From Nostoc flagelliforme FACHB-838 (lineage in GTDB: Bacteria; Cyanobacteriota; Cyanobacteriia; Cyanobacteriales; Nostocaceae), in the NCBI RefSeq assembly GCF_014698065.1, contig NZ_JACJSI010000011.1, positions 1-64,000 of the forward strand: a DNA stretch of 64,000 nt, written 5' to 3'. The position numbers and the translations under genes are program-made. Below the pieces are notes generated by a model. The model did not search any database. It was not told the DNA's origin and saw nothing but the letters and a program-made list of their open reading frames with translations. Positions 1 through 8,274 of this stretch are shown one piece after another (the stretch's first letter is position 1; each line of letters opens with the position of its first letter).

Positions 1-183
1 CTCCTGAAGATTTTGGGACAACAGTATTAAAGTCTTCTCATTGATCTTGTTCTTAAGTCAAGTGCATTTTTTCCGCCTTTGTTTATGCTTATCTTACTTA
101 ATTTGTCAAGCTCACCCTATACCAAATTATATGAGCTTACCCTGCTAACGAAAGGGCTTTTTACATTGTTATTTTTTGAATTT

Positions 184-2460
184 CTAACATTTGCATTGTA
201 GGCAATCTTCTTTCTTGTCAAATTTTTTTCCTTGACAGCAGTCTGTACGATAGTATTGTTTTGTATCTCTATCATAAAAACATATTATATTGTGCCGAGG
301 ACTTATTATTGGGTCATCATACAAATCAAAAATCACATCTTTTTCTAAATCATTTTTAGTAGCATCATCAAAACTACTAATATCAGAAACGCATTCTGAC
401 AAAGCCTTTATAGCTGCATCTCTTACAACATCGTCATTACTCTGCAAAGCTTCAGTTAAAACTTTGATCGCAGTTACCTGATATTTACCAAATTTAATTA
501 AGCCCTGTGCTACAGATATGTGTTTGGGAGCTATTTTGGACACATCCAATGTTTTATTTACTTCTTTTGCTTGACCTTTTATGGTCTTTTCTTCTGTCGT
601 CCAGCAATCTTCTAAAGATTTCCGCAGAGAAGAAGTTAATTTAGCTGTTACTGAACGAGGCACAAAATCTATTTCCCTGATCCTTAGTTCAACATCTTCA
701 ATCTCATTATTTTTAATCTCTTTTTCTAGAATCTGATCAATTTCCCATAATATTTGATCCAGTTTTGCCTTGAGTTTAGGAAAATCAGAGGACATTTTTT
801 GTCTCCTTGTTGTTTTTGAAATATCTTGCAAATAAATTGGGTTTTGATACTCTGTTATCTTAGGCAGAGAAGGAGAAGCTCTAGTAACTTCCGAGTCAAT
901 AACCTTAGATAATTCATTAATTTGATCGTCTTTGTCTATTTCTGCGTTCTGAGAATTCACCAACGGCAATGCTGAGTCATACAAGCTCGTCCCCAGGACT
1001 CTATTTTTTACTGCTTCTATTGATGCAGAAGCATCAGCTAATCCATAACCTGTAGCTATGTCTGGGCCTGGATGCGCCCGATTCCCCCCCGTTCTTAGAT
1101 TACCAGAACCTTCAATAACATCGCGGGCTGTTTGCTGTAAAATTTCCTTCACTTTTGCTGGAGATAGACCAGGATCAAGCTGTTTCATCAGGGCACAGAT
1201 ACCAGCTAACTGCGGTGCTGCTGCTGAAGTGCCGCTAAACGCAGCCCACCCATCTGTGGGTTTTGTACCATCACCAATTAAAGAATGCTCCTGATCTTTC
1301 TGGCTACCAAAAGGAACAGGCAACATAATATAAGCTCCATAGGGACGCTGGCCAACCAAACCACATACATCTGGAACCCTGCGCCCTGGATAAATTTGAC
1401 TGATAAAACTGCTGGCGGAATTGCTTGCTTCCAACTGTCCTTTCAACAGTCCATCCAGATGTTTATAAACACCCCCCACCGAAATCACATCCGGGTGTTG
1501 AGATGGAAAACTCCATTGACCATTCCCCGCAGCAAAAATGACGATAATTCCTCGGCTGACGGCATCAGCAATGGCTACAGCTAAGGCTTGATTAAAGGGA
1601 GAGAATTGGCGAACGCTCAGATCACTGCCCCAACTGCAAGTAATAATATCTGGTCGTAGTGCAACAGCTTTCTTGAAGGCCGCAACGGCGTTGACGTTCT
1701 TGAATTTGCCTGGAAGTGTTAAAACATCAGCCTTAACCATTGTCAACTCTGCATCAGGAGCCACGGCCAGCAGATTGGCAGATTCCCCAGTTCCATGACC
1801 GTTATCGTCTTTCAAAGGAGCCGATGAACCAGGAGCAAGGACGACATTTACCTTGTAGTTATACTTGTTGAAAAACGGATGACGATACCATCCGGTATCA
1901 ACCATAACAACTTTGACACCTCTACCTTTGATGCCATTTTGATGAGCTAAAGTTGCATTTAATCCTTGAGCAATGTCATCTGGTACACGCAGATATTTAA
2001 CAATTGTTTCTGGTGGAGACTCCGCAGGAATTGGGGGTCGAAAGTAGAAAGCAGGTTCATTGATAGCAATTCCATCTAAAAGCTGATTCCAAATTGTTTG
2101 CGATGTATCAATTTCACCAAAGGGCTTATCATCGATCGCATTGATAAATGTAGCTGTTGTTTCTCCAACTATCTTCTTGATGACGGGAATTTCAACTGTC
2201 TCTAGGTTTGTCTGGAGCGATCGCTCATAAATATCTGAATCGGCAGCTATACTAATTGATGTCTTCCCAACGTCTAAAATCTCAAATCCTTCTGCCTGTA
2301 AGCGTTTAACTGCTAAACTGAGCAGGTTTGGTTCCGCATAAAATTGAGCCACATTTTCACTAGTGACAAGGCTCGAAGAGTGCAACAACGACTCCCCACT
2401 TACTGAACGAACAATCGCTTCAGCGTATATTTTTGAGGGTAATTTTGCCAGTTTGTCCAA
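184..2460 (-). CDS. S8 family (subtilisin-like) serine peptidase with C-terminal extension
   Basis: A 758-residue subtilase. The catalytic triad is visible: Asp188 in VVMVDTGW, His222 in DDNGHGTGES and Ser412 in FSGTSAAAPQ. The oxyanion Asn313 is in AAGNG. Residues 1 to about 160 look like a propeptide or inhibitor-like region. There is no obvious signal peptide, so a cytoplasmic location is likely. After the peptidase (to about residue 490) comes a long charged, helical extension. It contains a HEAT-like stretch around residues 650-700 and a Cys-rich tail with six Cys in the last 30 residues (CC, CLQCKC), possibly metal-binding. The substrate is unknown. The gene stands alone, downstream of the ferredoxin gene on the same strand. 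Family assignment is firm; the role of the extension is open. Confidence 0.9.
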   Translation of the reverse strand: MDKLAKLPSKIYAEAIVRSVSGESLLHSSSLVTSENVAQFYAEPNLLSLAVKRLQAEGFEILDVGKTSISIAADSDIYERSLQTNLETVEIPVIKKIVGETTATFINAIDDKPFGEIDTSQTIWNQLLDGIAINEPAFYFRPPIPAESPPETIVKYLRVPDDIAQGLNATLAHQNGIKGRGVKVVMVDTGWYRHPFFNKYNYKVNVVLAPGSSAPLKDDNGHGTGESANLLAVAPDAELTMVKADVLTLPGKFKNVNAVAAFKKAVALRPDIITCSWGSDLSVRQFSPFNQALAVAIADAVSRGIIVIFAAGNGQWSFPSQHPDVISVGGVYKHLDGLLKGQLEASNSASSFISQIYPGRRVPDVCGLVGQRPYGAYIMLPVPFGSQKDQEHSLIGDGTKPTDGWAAFSGTSAAAPQLAGICALMKQLDPGLSPAKVKEILQQTARDVIEGSGNLRTGGNRAHPGPDIATGYGLADASASIEAVKNRVLGTSLYDSALPLVNSQNAEIDKDDQINELSKVIDSEVTRASPSLPKITEYQNPIYLQDISKTTRRQKMSSDFPKLKAKLDQILWEIDQILEKEIKNNEIEDVELRIREIDFVPRSVTAKLTSSLRKSLEDCWTTEEKTIKGQAKEVNKTLDVSKIAPKHISVAQGLIKFGKYQVTAIKVLTEALQSNDDVVRDAAIKALSECVSDISSFDDATKNDLEKDVIFDLYDDPIISPRHNIICFYDRDTKQYYRTDCCQGKKFDKKEDCLQCKC

Positions 2461-2788
2461 GTTTTTTGTAGACTCTTATTTCGGCGAAGGTATTGCTGGT
2501 AATTATATTATTCTTGGCGGCGAAGCGATGTGCAACTTAATATTCTGATATTACTTCTATTCCTCTCTCCTAAAAGGACAGAGGAATAGAATTTTCCCCC
2601 TTATTTCAAATGGAAGGGGGTTAGGTTTGAGTAAAAGTTGCACACGGCAATATAATTTAGGACTCCTGTTTGATTTTTGAACAAAATTCAGTACAGATTT
2701 ATTCCTTCTTGCCTGTTGTCTGTTACGGAGCAAAAACCAGCGTTACAGGAAGAAGGCAAGTCCAGATCATATTTCTCGTTAGCGATCT
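2461..2788. other. Intergenic region with hairpin
   Basis: A 328-bp gap between the subtilase and ferredoxin genes. Positions 2555-2591 form an imperfect hairpin (arms TTCTATTCCTCT and AGAGGAATAGAA). It could be a terminator, but it lacks a clear T-run on the minus strand. The right part holds a ferredoxin remnant, listed separately. Confidence 0.4.
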
Positions 2789-2789
2789 C
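2688..2789 (-). pseudogene. Ferredoxin fragment
   Basis: Directly after the stop of the intact ferredoxin gene, the minus strand reads a 33-codon segment ending in TGA at 2688-2690. It contains EKYDLDLPSSCNAGFCS, which resembles the first cluster-binding loop of plant-type ferredoxins ([14 protein letters not shown] in the neighbour). The sequence then loses homology, and the third and fourth ligand Cys are missing. It is probably the remnant of a second, tandem ferredoxin gene. The match is short, so the call is moderate. Confidence 0.5.
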
Positions 2790-3082
2790 TAAAGCTCATC
2801 TTCTTGATGGGTTAAGATTGTACAGTCAGAAGTAGCATAGGCAACACAGGTAAGGACAAATCCATCGTTAACTTGATCGTCGTCTAAGAAGTTCTGATCA
2901 TCTTGGTTAATTGAACCTGAAATCAGCTTGCCGGTGCAGCTAGAGCAAGAACCAGCCCTACAGGAGTAGGGTAAGTCTATACCTTCGTCATCGACAGCCG
3001 CATCTAAGATGTATACATCATCTTCAACATTAATTGTTTTGTCGCCATCTGGGGTCTTTAATGTGACTTTATAAGTTGCCAT
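2789..3082 (-). CDS. [2Fe-2S] plant-type ferredoxin
   Basis: A 97-residue soluble electron carrier of the PetF type. The four cluster ligands are Cys41, Cys46, Cys49 (CRAGSCSSC) and Cys79 (VLTCVAY), with the standard spacing. The N-terminus [15 protein letters not shown] and the C-terminus ILTHQEDEL are typical of photosynthetic ferredoxin I, and the length is normal. It probably takes electrons from photosystem I or FNR and passes them to reductases. Cyanobacteria carry several paralogues, so whether this is the major PetF cannot be told from sequence alone. A ferredoxin-like remnant follows at once downstream. Confidence 0.93.
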   Translation of the reverse strand: MATYKVTLKTPDGDKTINVEDDVYILDAAVDDEGIDLPYSCRAGSCSSCTGKLISGSINQDDQNFLDDDQVNDGFVLTCVAYATSDCTILTHQEDEL

Positions 3083-3246
3083 GTAACAATCCCTAGTTCA
3101 AATAAACTCCATATTCGATACTACGAGTTTATGTGCTGCTAGTCTAGAGTTGATTATGGTTGACTGTTTAGATTCTCCAGGGGTTAGTTGGGCTAGTTTA
3201 TATGTACCAAAAGCTCTACACGAAAATCAGAGAGGAAAAAATGCTG

Positions 3247-3270
3247 CCTAGGCGTAGCCCGTCGTAGACA
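3247..3270 (-). repeat. Small dispersed repeat in the hemD 3' end
   Basis: On the minus strand the sequence after GCGAT reads GTCTACGACGGGCTACGCCT, the core of a short repeat also present at 6054-6076 and 13273-13298. It supplies the last codons and stop of the hemD-like gene. Its size and its position next to GCGAT fit the small dispersed repeats known from Nostoc genomes. Confidence 0.75.
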
Positions 3271-4087
3271 TCGCATCAGCAAATCCTTGAAATGAACTAT
3301 AATCCTTAGACACGATAGAGACATTCATACCCAACTTTTGGGTATTAGCGGCGGTATAAGGGCCAAAACATGCAATGACACAATGTTCATAATCGCTTGG
3401 CGAGTTGACCATTTTCAAAAAGCTTTCTACTTCTGCTGTGCTACTAAAGGCAATTACATCGATCATTCCTTGACGCATCAAGTTTAATTCAACACCATAG
3501 ATACTTGCGTCTAAACCTTGTGTGATATATGTGGATACGCGAGTTACTTCTATACCCAATTTCTGCAAATCCGTAATTAAGTTGGGTACAACATCAGGCT
3601 CAGGCAAACCAACAACTTCTGGAGCAGGTAATAGTACTTTTTTTTCGTGAATATGCGGAAGTTTCGCTAATTCAGCCACAATTCCGGCTGGACTAGATTC
3701 TGTGGGAATTAAATCTACTTTGCCACAAAAAGATAATAAGCTTTCTGCGTCTTTTCCCAAAGCACATAATTGGCATTTTTGCACGACAGATACAGGAATA
3801 TTTAAATCATTCATCCGGTGAAAAAATGCAGTGATACCATTTCTACTTGTGAAGACAATCCAATCAAATTCTTCTATGTGGATTAGAGCAGTATCTAATT
3901 TATTGTAGTTTGATAAATAGCAAGTTTCGATAGTGGGCATGAAAACAGGTAAACCACCTTGTTTGATGATTTGTTCAGATAACCTATAAGCATAATTTCT
4001 CGGTGCTGTAACTAAAATTCTCTTGCCATATAGAGGTAATTCTCTGGATGGAGTTAGCAAGTTTATTTCTTTTGATTGGGTGTGCAT
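3248..4087 (-). CDS. hemD: Uroporphyrinogen-III synthase (HemD family)
   Basis: A 279-residue HemD-type protein. It would close hydroxymethylbilane to uroporphyrinogen III in tetrapyrrole synthesis. Family signatures are GKRILVTAPRNYA at the N-terminus (about 21-33), DWIVFTSRNGI (about 83-93), and late motifs IAFSSTAEVESF and CFGPYTAANTQKLG. The last residues, AMSTTGYA, are encoded by a small dispersed repeat. The repeat interrupts a GCGAT half of a HIP1-like site, so the native C-terminus has been replaced. Without it the frame would continue about ten residues (ADAISIFSSLIFV). The protein may still work, because the extreme C-terminus is variable in HemD. A second hemD elsewhere in the genome cannot be excluded. 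Confidence 0.8.
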   Translation of the reverse strand: MHTQSKEINLLTPSRELPLYGKRILVTAPRNYAYRLSEQIIKQGGLPVFMPTIETCYLSNYNKLDTALIHIEEFDWIVFTSRNGITAFFHRMNDLNIPVSVVQKCQLCALGKDAESLLSFCGKVDLIPTESSPAGIVAELAKLPHIHEKKVLLPAPEVVGLPEPDVVPNLITDLQKLGIEVTRVSTYITQGLDASIYGVELNLMRQGMIDVIAFSSTAEVESFLKMVNSPSDYEHCVIACFGPYTAANTQKLGMNVSIVSKDYSSFQGFADAMSTTGYA

Positions 4088-4213
4088 TTATTTATCTCCC
4101 ATTTCATATCTTGATTCCGCAACGCCAAAAAGCTGATGCAAATCCTAGCCATTTTTCTAGGATAAATTCTCCTCATTTTTCTGATGTCGTCTGTGTTGAT
4201 AAAACGGCACGAT

Positions 4214-5157
4214 ATGAACATCCAAGAACGTTTACGGAAAAATCTTATGTCTTCATTACTGGCTTTATCCAATAGTTTAGCTGACACCGTAGAAGAAGCT
4301 GGGAGTGCTGTGGTTGCTGTAAATGGGGGTACACGTCTTTCCCAAGTGGCATTCACTGGCGTAATGGTATCATTGTTACCTCTGATGAATCTCTCCAGCG
4401 CTATGATGATATCACCGTTACCCTATCAAATGGTAATACTGCACCAGTAACACTTATCGGTCATGACTCTAGCACCGATATAGCTGTTTTTAAACTAGAG
4501 AATGTAGAAATACCTGTGGCAAAAATTGGCGATGCTAAAACGCTCAAAGTCGGTCATCTGGTACTAGGACTGGCAAGAGGTAACGAAGGTGACTTAAAGG
4601 CAGCGATGGGTGCAGTGAGTGTAGTTAGCGGTGCTTGGCGGAGTATGAGTGGCGGAAATATTGACCAATTCATCCGCCCAGACATCACCCTTTACTCTGG
4701 TTTTGCAGGCGGGCCGCTCGTGGATGCTGCTGGTTTTGTGGTAGGCATGAATACATCGGGGCGGCGTGGTACTGCTTTGACGATTCCTACTGCTACAGTC
4801 GATCGCGTGGTTGACCAATTACTAGCAAAAGGGCGTATTTCTAAGGGCTACTTGGGTGTGGGAATGCAACCTGTACGCTTACCAAATAACCTAAAAACTG
4901 CTCTCAATTTAAGTTCGGCAACTAGGGTAATTGTTCTCAATGTTGAGGCTTCGGGCCCTGCTGAAAAAGCAGGTGTGTTGCTTGGTGATGTTTTGGTAAC
5001 ATTCGATGGCGTAACGGTAGGCGATACAGGTGATGTGTTAGCGTTACTTAATAGTAGCGATCGCATTGGTAAAGCTGTCAATGTGCAAATTATCCGGGGT
5101 AGAGTGTTAATTGAGTTAGCGATCGCAGTTGGCGAACGGCCTACTAAGAAGGAATAA
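4214..5157 (+). pseudogene. Frameshifted HtrA/DegP-like protein, trypsin-like plus PDZ, catalytic residues missing
   Basis: The reading frame from ATG 4214 (MNIQERLRKNLMSS) runs to about 4345 and then shifts. The sequence cgtctttcccaagtggc would read RLSPSGIHWRNG if one more C were present in the CCC run near 4341-4343. From there the second frame is open to the TAA at 5157. The product has a trypsin-like core and a PDZ domain (GYLGVGMQPVRL to the end). The catalytic Asp region survives (DSSTDIAVFKL). The His position reads VTSDESL instead of TNAHVV, and the nucleophile motif reads GFAGGPL instead of GNSGGPL. It was therefore probably a non-proteolytic HtrA homologue before the frameshift. 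A sequencing error in the homopolymer is an alternative. It lies upstream of a damaged response regulator gene. Confidence 0.75.
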
Positions 5158-5195
5158 TCCCAATTTGGATGGGTTTAACTAGCTCTTTGAAAATT

Positions 5196-5302
5196 TATAG
5201 CGATTCCGATTCAGATGCGGTACAAGATTATATCGCGGGGTGTAAGGGCATGGCACTGCCGTGCCCCTACGGGTGTACCTCACGTAAATGAGAAGCGCTA
5301 TA
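5196..5302. mobile_element. MITE-like element, 107 bp, copy 1
   Basis: A 107-bp unit with terminal inverted repeats TATAGCG...CGCTATA and a palindromic centre (GGCACTGCC within GGCATGGCACTGCCGTGCCC). An inverted copy of exactly the same length, largely identical, occurs at 25164-25270. TA at both ends suggests a TA target duplication, as in IS630/Tc1-type MITEs. No coding sequence. Confidence 0.75.
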
Positions 5303-5360
5303 TCTAACTTTTCTATTCATTCGAGCTTCTGAACTCGAAACTTTAACTTTCAAACACGGA

Positions 5361-5612
5361 ACTTCGACCTTTTTGCTCGAATGTTGAGCTTCTAAACTTG
5401 GAACTTCGACCTTTTTACTCGAATGTTGAGCTTCTGAACTTGGAACTTCGACCTTTTTGCTCGAATGTTGAGCTTCTGAACTTAGAACTTCGACCTTTTT
5501 GCTCGAATGTTGAGCTTCTGAACTTGGAACTTCGACCTTTTTACTCGAATGTTGAGCTTCTGAACTCGGAACTTCGACCTTTTTACTCGAACGTTGAGCC
5601 TCTGAACTCGGA
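5361..5612 (+). repeat. Tandem repeat array, six copies of 42 bp
   Basis: Six head-to-tail 42-bp units starting at 5361, 5403, 5445, 5487, 5529 and 5571, each containing ACTTCGACCTTTTT, CTCGAATGTTGAGC and TTCTGAACT. A degenerate partial unit lies at about 5322-5360. The period is a multiple of three, so the array stays open and would encode a 14-residue repeat (ELRPFYSNVELLNL). It replaces the 5' end of the response regulator gene. Confidence 0.92.
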
Positions 5613-6206
5613 ACTGTCAGAATTTACTTTCCCGGTTGTGGGGAGTGCATCTGATTTGGATGTATTGGCGAGTGAAGTTGGGCAATTACAACCAGATGCG
5701 GTGCTGGTAGATTTAAGCGGTAATCTTCAAAAATCAGTGTGGGAAAAATTGCTGGCTATTCAAGAACAGCAATACCCATTAGGAATGATCGTCATTGTTG
5801 AGGAGCTGGATAATATCGACTTAGAGACAGCGTTACGTTCTGGAATTCGGGGAATATTGCCCAGTACTAGCACAGAGCCAGAAATTGTTGCGGCTGTGGA
5901 AGCGATCGCTTTTGGTTTGCTGGTGCTGCACCCGGATGCTGTAGAATTACTATCTATCCGAGAAAAAGTGGTAGCAAATCCTGTGCAAAGCTTGACACCA
6001 CGGGAGATAGAGGTTTTAGGTATGCTTGGTTCTGGGTTGGGGAATAAAGCGATGTCTACGACGGGCTATTCAGTGTCGCTAAAGGCTTGCATATTTCTGA
6101 GCATACCGTCAAATTTCATCTCTCATCTATTTTTCAAAAGCTCAGTGTCTCCAGTTGCACCGAGGCTGTTGCTGTAGGTGTGCGCCTGGGTTTAATTATG
6201 CTTTGA
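5398..6206 (+). pseudogene. LuxR-type response regulator, 5' end replaced by tandem repeats, 3' end frameshifted
   Basis: From about 5613 the frame reads SEFTFPVVGSASDLDVLASE, then a receiver-like domain with DAVLVDLSG, and a LuxR linker (SLTPREIEVLGMLGSGLGNKA). The first 25 or so residues expected of a receiver domain are absent. The frame instead runs back into the 42-bp repeat array. At 6054-6076 a 23-nt insertion breaks the HTH. Removing it restores GCGATCGC and the continuous reading NKAIAKGLHISEHTVKFHLS through to a stop at 6204-6206. As it stands, the frame ends at 6177 with an aberrant tail and no complete DNA-recognition helix. The ancestral protein was probably a NarL/FixJ-type regulator paired with the HtrA-like gene upstream. 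Confidence 0.85.
6054..6076 (+). repeat. Small dispersed repeat inserted in a HIP1 site
   Basis: The 23-nt block beginning GTCTACGACGGGCTA lies between GCGAT (6049-6053) and CGC (6077-6079). Excising it rebuilds the HIP1 octamer and the LuxR HTH reading frame exactly, which marks it as an insertion. Related copies lie at 3247-3270 and 13273-13298. Confidence 0.82.
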
Positions 6207-6271
6207 TGAATCAAATGATGACATAAAGCCTCTAATGAGGTCATGGTGTATATATCACATTTGATTCATCA
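6204..6271. terminator. Inverted repeat between the response regulator and glycosyltransferase genes
   Basis: Perfect 14-bp inverted repeats (TGATGAATCAAATG at 6204-6217 and its complement at 6258-6271) flank a smaller hairpin (CCTC taat GAGG). It ends 5 nt before the next ATG. It may be a terminator or a control element of the glycosyltransferase gene; there is no T-run, so the function is uncertain. Confidence 0.4.
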
Positions 6272-6276
6272 CTTAT

Positions 6277-7506
6277 ATGAACATTTTAATGCTATCTTCC
6301 ACCTTTCCCTACCCACCAACGCGCGGGGGAACCCAAGTTAGGACATTTAATTTACTTAAATACCTGAGCCAACGTCATACTGTCACCCTAGCAACTCAAC
6401 GCGAGGGTGATGTTACAGATGCAGAAATAGCAGGATTACGCGATTGTGTAGATCATCTAGCTATTTTTGAACGTCCGCCAAATTCTCAAACTACCGGAAT
6501 ATTAAAGAAAATACAGAGATTTGGTAGATTTTTGCAACAGGGGACACCGCCAAGTGTACTCAACCGCTACTCGGTTGAAATGCAAACATGGATTGATAAC
6601 TGGGTGAACGCAGGGAAATGCGATGTAATTACTTGCGAACATAGCGTCAATGAAATTTATATACAATCGCATTTTCAGAAACAACTAAAAACCATAGTTA
6701 ATGTTCATAGTTCTGTTTACGCTACCTGTCGGAACCAACTAGCAACGGGTATTTCTGAAAATTCATTCAGAGATAAAATTAATCTGCCACTTTTGCGGCG
6801 TTATGAGCAAAGCTATTGTGCTAAATTTTCGGCAATTGTGGTGACAACAGAAGAAGATAAAATTCAACTACAGGAATTTAACCCCAATAGTGAAATTACA
6901 GTTATTCCCAATGGCGTAGATTTAGTTTCTTTCCCCAACCGTACCACCGATCCAGGAGGACATCGCCTAATTTTTATTGGTGCAATGGATAATTTAGCAA
7001 ACATTGATGCTGTCTGCTTTTTCAGCAACGAGGTTTTGCCAGAAATCCAAAAATTATATCCTGATACAACTTTCGATATTGTCGGTTCTCATCCGGTATC
7101 AGAAGTTTTAGCGCTTAATCAAAAACCAGGAATTAATGTAATTGGGCGTGTGCCTTCGATGGTAGAATATTTGCATCAAGCCGCCATCTGCGTTGTACCC
7201 ATGCGAACTGGGTTTGGCATTAAAAATAAAACTTTAGAGGCAATGGCAGCTGGTATACCTGTAGTAGCTAGCGATCGCGGCTTAGAAGGATTGAGCGTAG
7301 ATGGTGCTAGTCATACATTAAGGGCATTACGAGCGAATACACCCACAGAGTATGTCACCGCTATTAGTCAACTATTTGATCGTCCACATCTGCGGTCAGA
7401 ATTGTCTTACAACGGTAGACAACTCGTAGAAACAGAATTCACTTGGGATATCGCTGGTAAAAGTTATGAACAAGTTTGTCTTGGAAGGAATCATACTAAT
7501 TCGTAA
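6277..7506 (+). CDS. Glycosyltransferase family 4
   Basis: A 409-residue GT-B fold glycosyltransferase. The N-terminus (MNILMLSSTFPYPPTRGGTQ) has the glycine-rich GT4 acceptor-side motif. The C-terminal Rossmann domain carries VIPNGVDL, LIFIGAMDNLANIDA and the donor-binding E-x7-E region KTLEAMAAGIPVVASDRGLEGL. It should transfer a nucleotide-activated sugar to an envelope or exopolysaccharide precursor; substrate unknown. It has no partner genes on the same strand downstream, and upstream lies a decayed regulator module. Confidence 0.88.
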   Translation: MNILMLSSTFPYPPTRGGTQVRTFNLLKYLSQRHTVTLATQREGDVTDAEIAGLRDCVDHLAIFERPPNSQTTGILKKIQRFGRFLQQGTPPSVLNRYSVEMQTWIDNWVNAGKCDVITCEHSVNEIYIQSHFQKQLKTIVNVHSSVYATCRNQLATGISENSFRDKINLPLLRRYEQSYCAKFSAIVVTTEEDKIQLQEFNPNSEITVIPNGVDLVSFPNRTTDPGGHRLIFIGAMDNLANIDAVCFFSNEVLPEIQKLYPDTTFDIVGSHPVSEVLALNQKPGINVIGRVPSMVEYLHQAAICVVPMRTGFGIKNKTLEAMAAGIPVVASDRGLEGLSVDGASHTLRALRANTPTEYVTAISQLFDRPHLRSELSYNGRQLVETEFTWDIAGKSYEQVCLGRNHTNS

Positions 7507-7654
7507 TTCGTAATACTCGCCAAAAGCGAGAAGCAAGCTACGTAATTCTGAATTATGACACACATAAAAATGCTTGATCTAATAAATAAAGATCCCATTT
7601 TATGCTTTTAGATAAATTCTAATTGTTCTATCTTATAGCTGTGGGACAAATATT

Positions 7655-7685
7655 TGTAGAGACGTTGCAATGCAACGTCTCTACA
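7655..7685. repeat. Palindromic repeat
   Basis: A near-perfect 31-nt palindrome with 15-nt arms (TGTAGAGACGTTGCA, centre A, then its complement). It sits in the 242-bp spacer after the glycosyltransferase gene. It may act as a bidirectional terminator for the converging genes, but its form is that of a dispersed repeat. Confidence 0.6.
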
Positions 7686-7748
7686 TCGGTCGTGCAAATT
7701 ATCTTATCCAAATTGTATTGTTTCAAGGTTAGCTTGGTAAAAAGCACA

Positions 7749-8048
7749 TTAATTATTTTCAAACTTAGTCGAAGCTCCTAACACAAGTAATTTCTTATGC
7801 TTACGCTTATTCTTATTTTTCAGGGTAGTCAAATAGTTATCGACGTAACGAAAAGCCGCTGCACAGTCATAATCAGCAATAGCTATAGCTTGCAAGAAAA
7901 CCTTTGGCGGAATTTCAAACCCTAAAAATTTTTCTGTTAAAACTAACAAATCTTTATCTGTGGCAGGAAAAGTAGTATCTTCTACATCTTCAATATCTTC
8001 TGCATCTTCTGAATTAGAAAATATATCTTCGAGTAATGCTTTATACAC
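7749..8048 (-). CDS. Conserved hypothetical protein, small, acidic N-terminus
   Basis: A 99-residue product if it starts at the GTG at 8046-8048, which overlaps the stop of the upstream gene. This start has a strong ribosome binding site (GGGGAGGT, 5 nt upstream). An in-frame ATG at 8078 would lie well inside the neighbour. The protein has an acidic stretch (EDAEDIEDVED), a helical middle part and a basic C-terminal segment (KNKNKRKHKK). I do not recognise the family. The overlap suggests co-translation with the 77-residue upstream gene. Confidence 0.6.
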   Translation of the reverse strand: MYKALLEDIFSNSEDAEDIEDVEDTTFPATDKDLLVLTEKFLGFEIPPKVFLQAIAIADYDCAAAFRYVDNYLTTLKNKNKRKHKKLLVLGASTKFENN

Positions 8049-8274
8049 TTTGTACCTCCCCAAAAGCATAAGATGCAAAGCCTGTGATAAAGTTTAGTTG
8101 CTGATCGCGAGTTTGTAAGTTCAGTGGAAGTTCAGTACCAGGACACCCTATTTCCCGTAAAATTTCCAAACAATAAGTACTGAGTTGAGTGTATGGAGCT
8201 TGCTCCAATTCTTGAGCTACTTCTAGAGCCATCTTCACATTGACTTGGATAACCGTCTTTACAGGGTTGGTCAT
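8041..8274 (-). CDS. Hypothetical small protein
   Basis: A 77-residue protein starting MTNPVKTVIQVNVKMALEVAQ. The ATG at 8274 is preferred to the in-frame GTG at 8280 because an AGGG lies at a suitable distance. It is mainly helical with one conserved-looking Cys-Pro (EIGCPGTELPL). Its stop overlaps the GTG of the next gene, so the two form a small operon next to the distal end of the CRISPR array. No function recognised. Confidence 0.55.
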   Translation of the reverse strand: MTNPVKTVIQVNVKMALEVAQELEQAPYTQLSTYCLEILREIGCPGTELPLNLQTRDQQLNFITGFASYAFGEVQSV

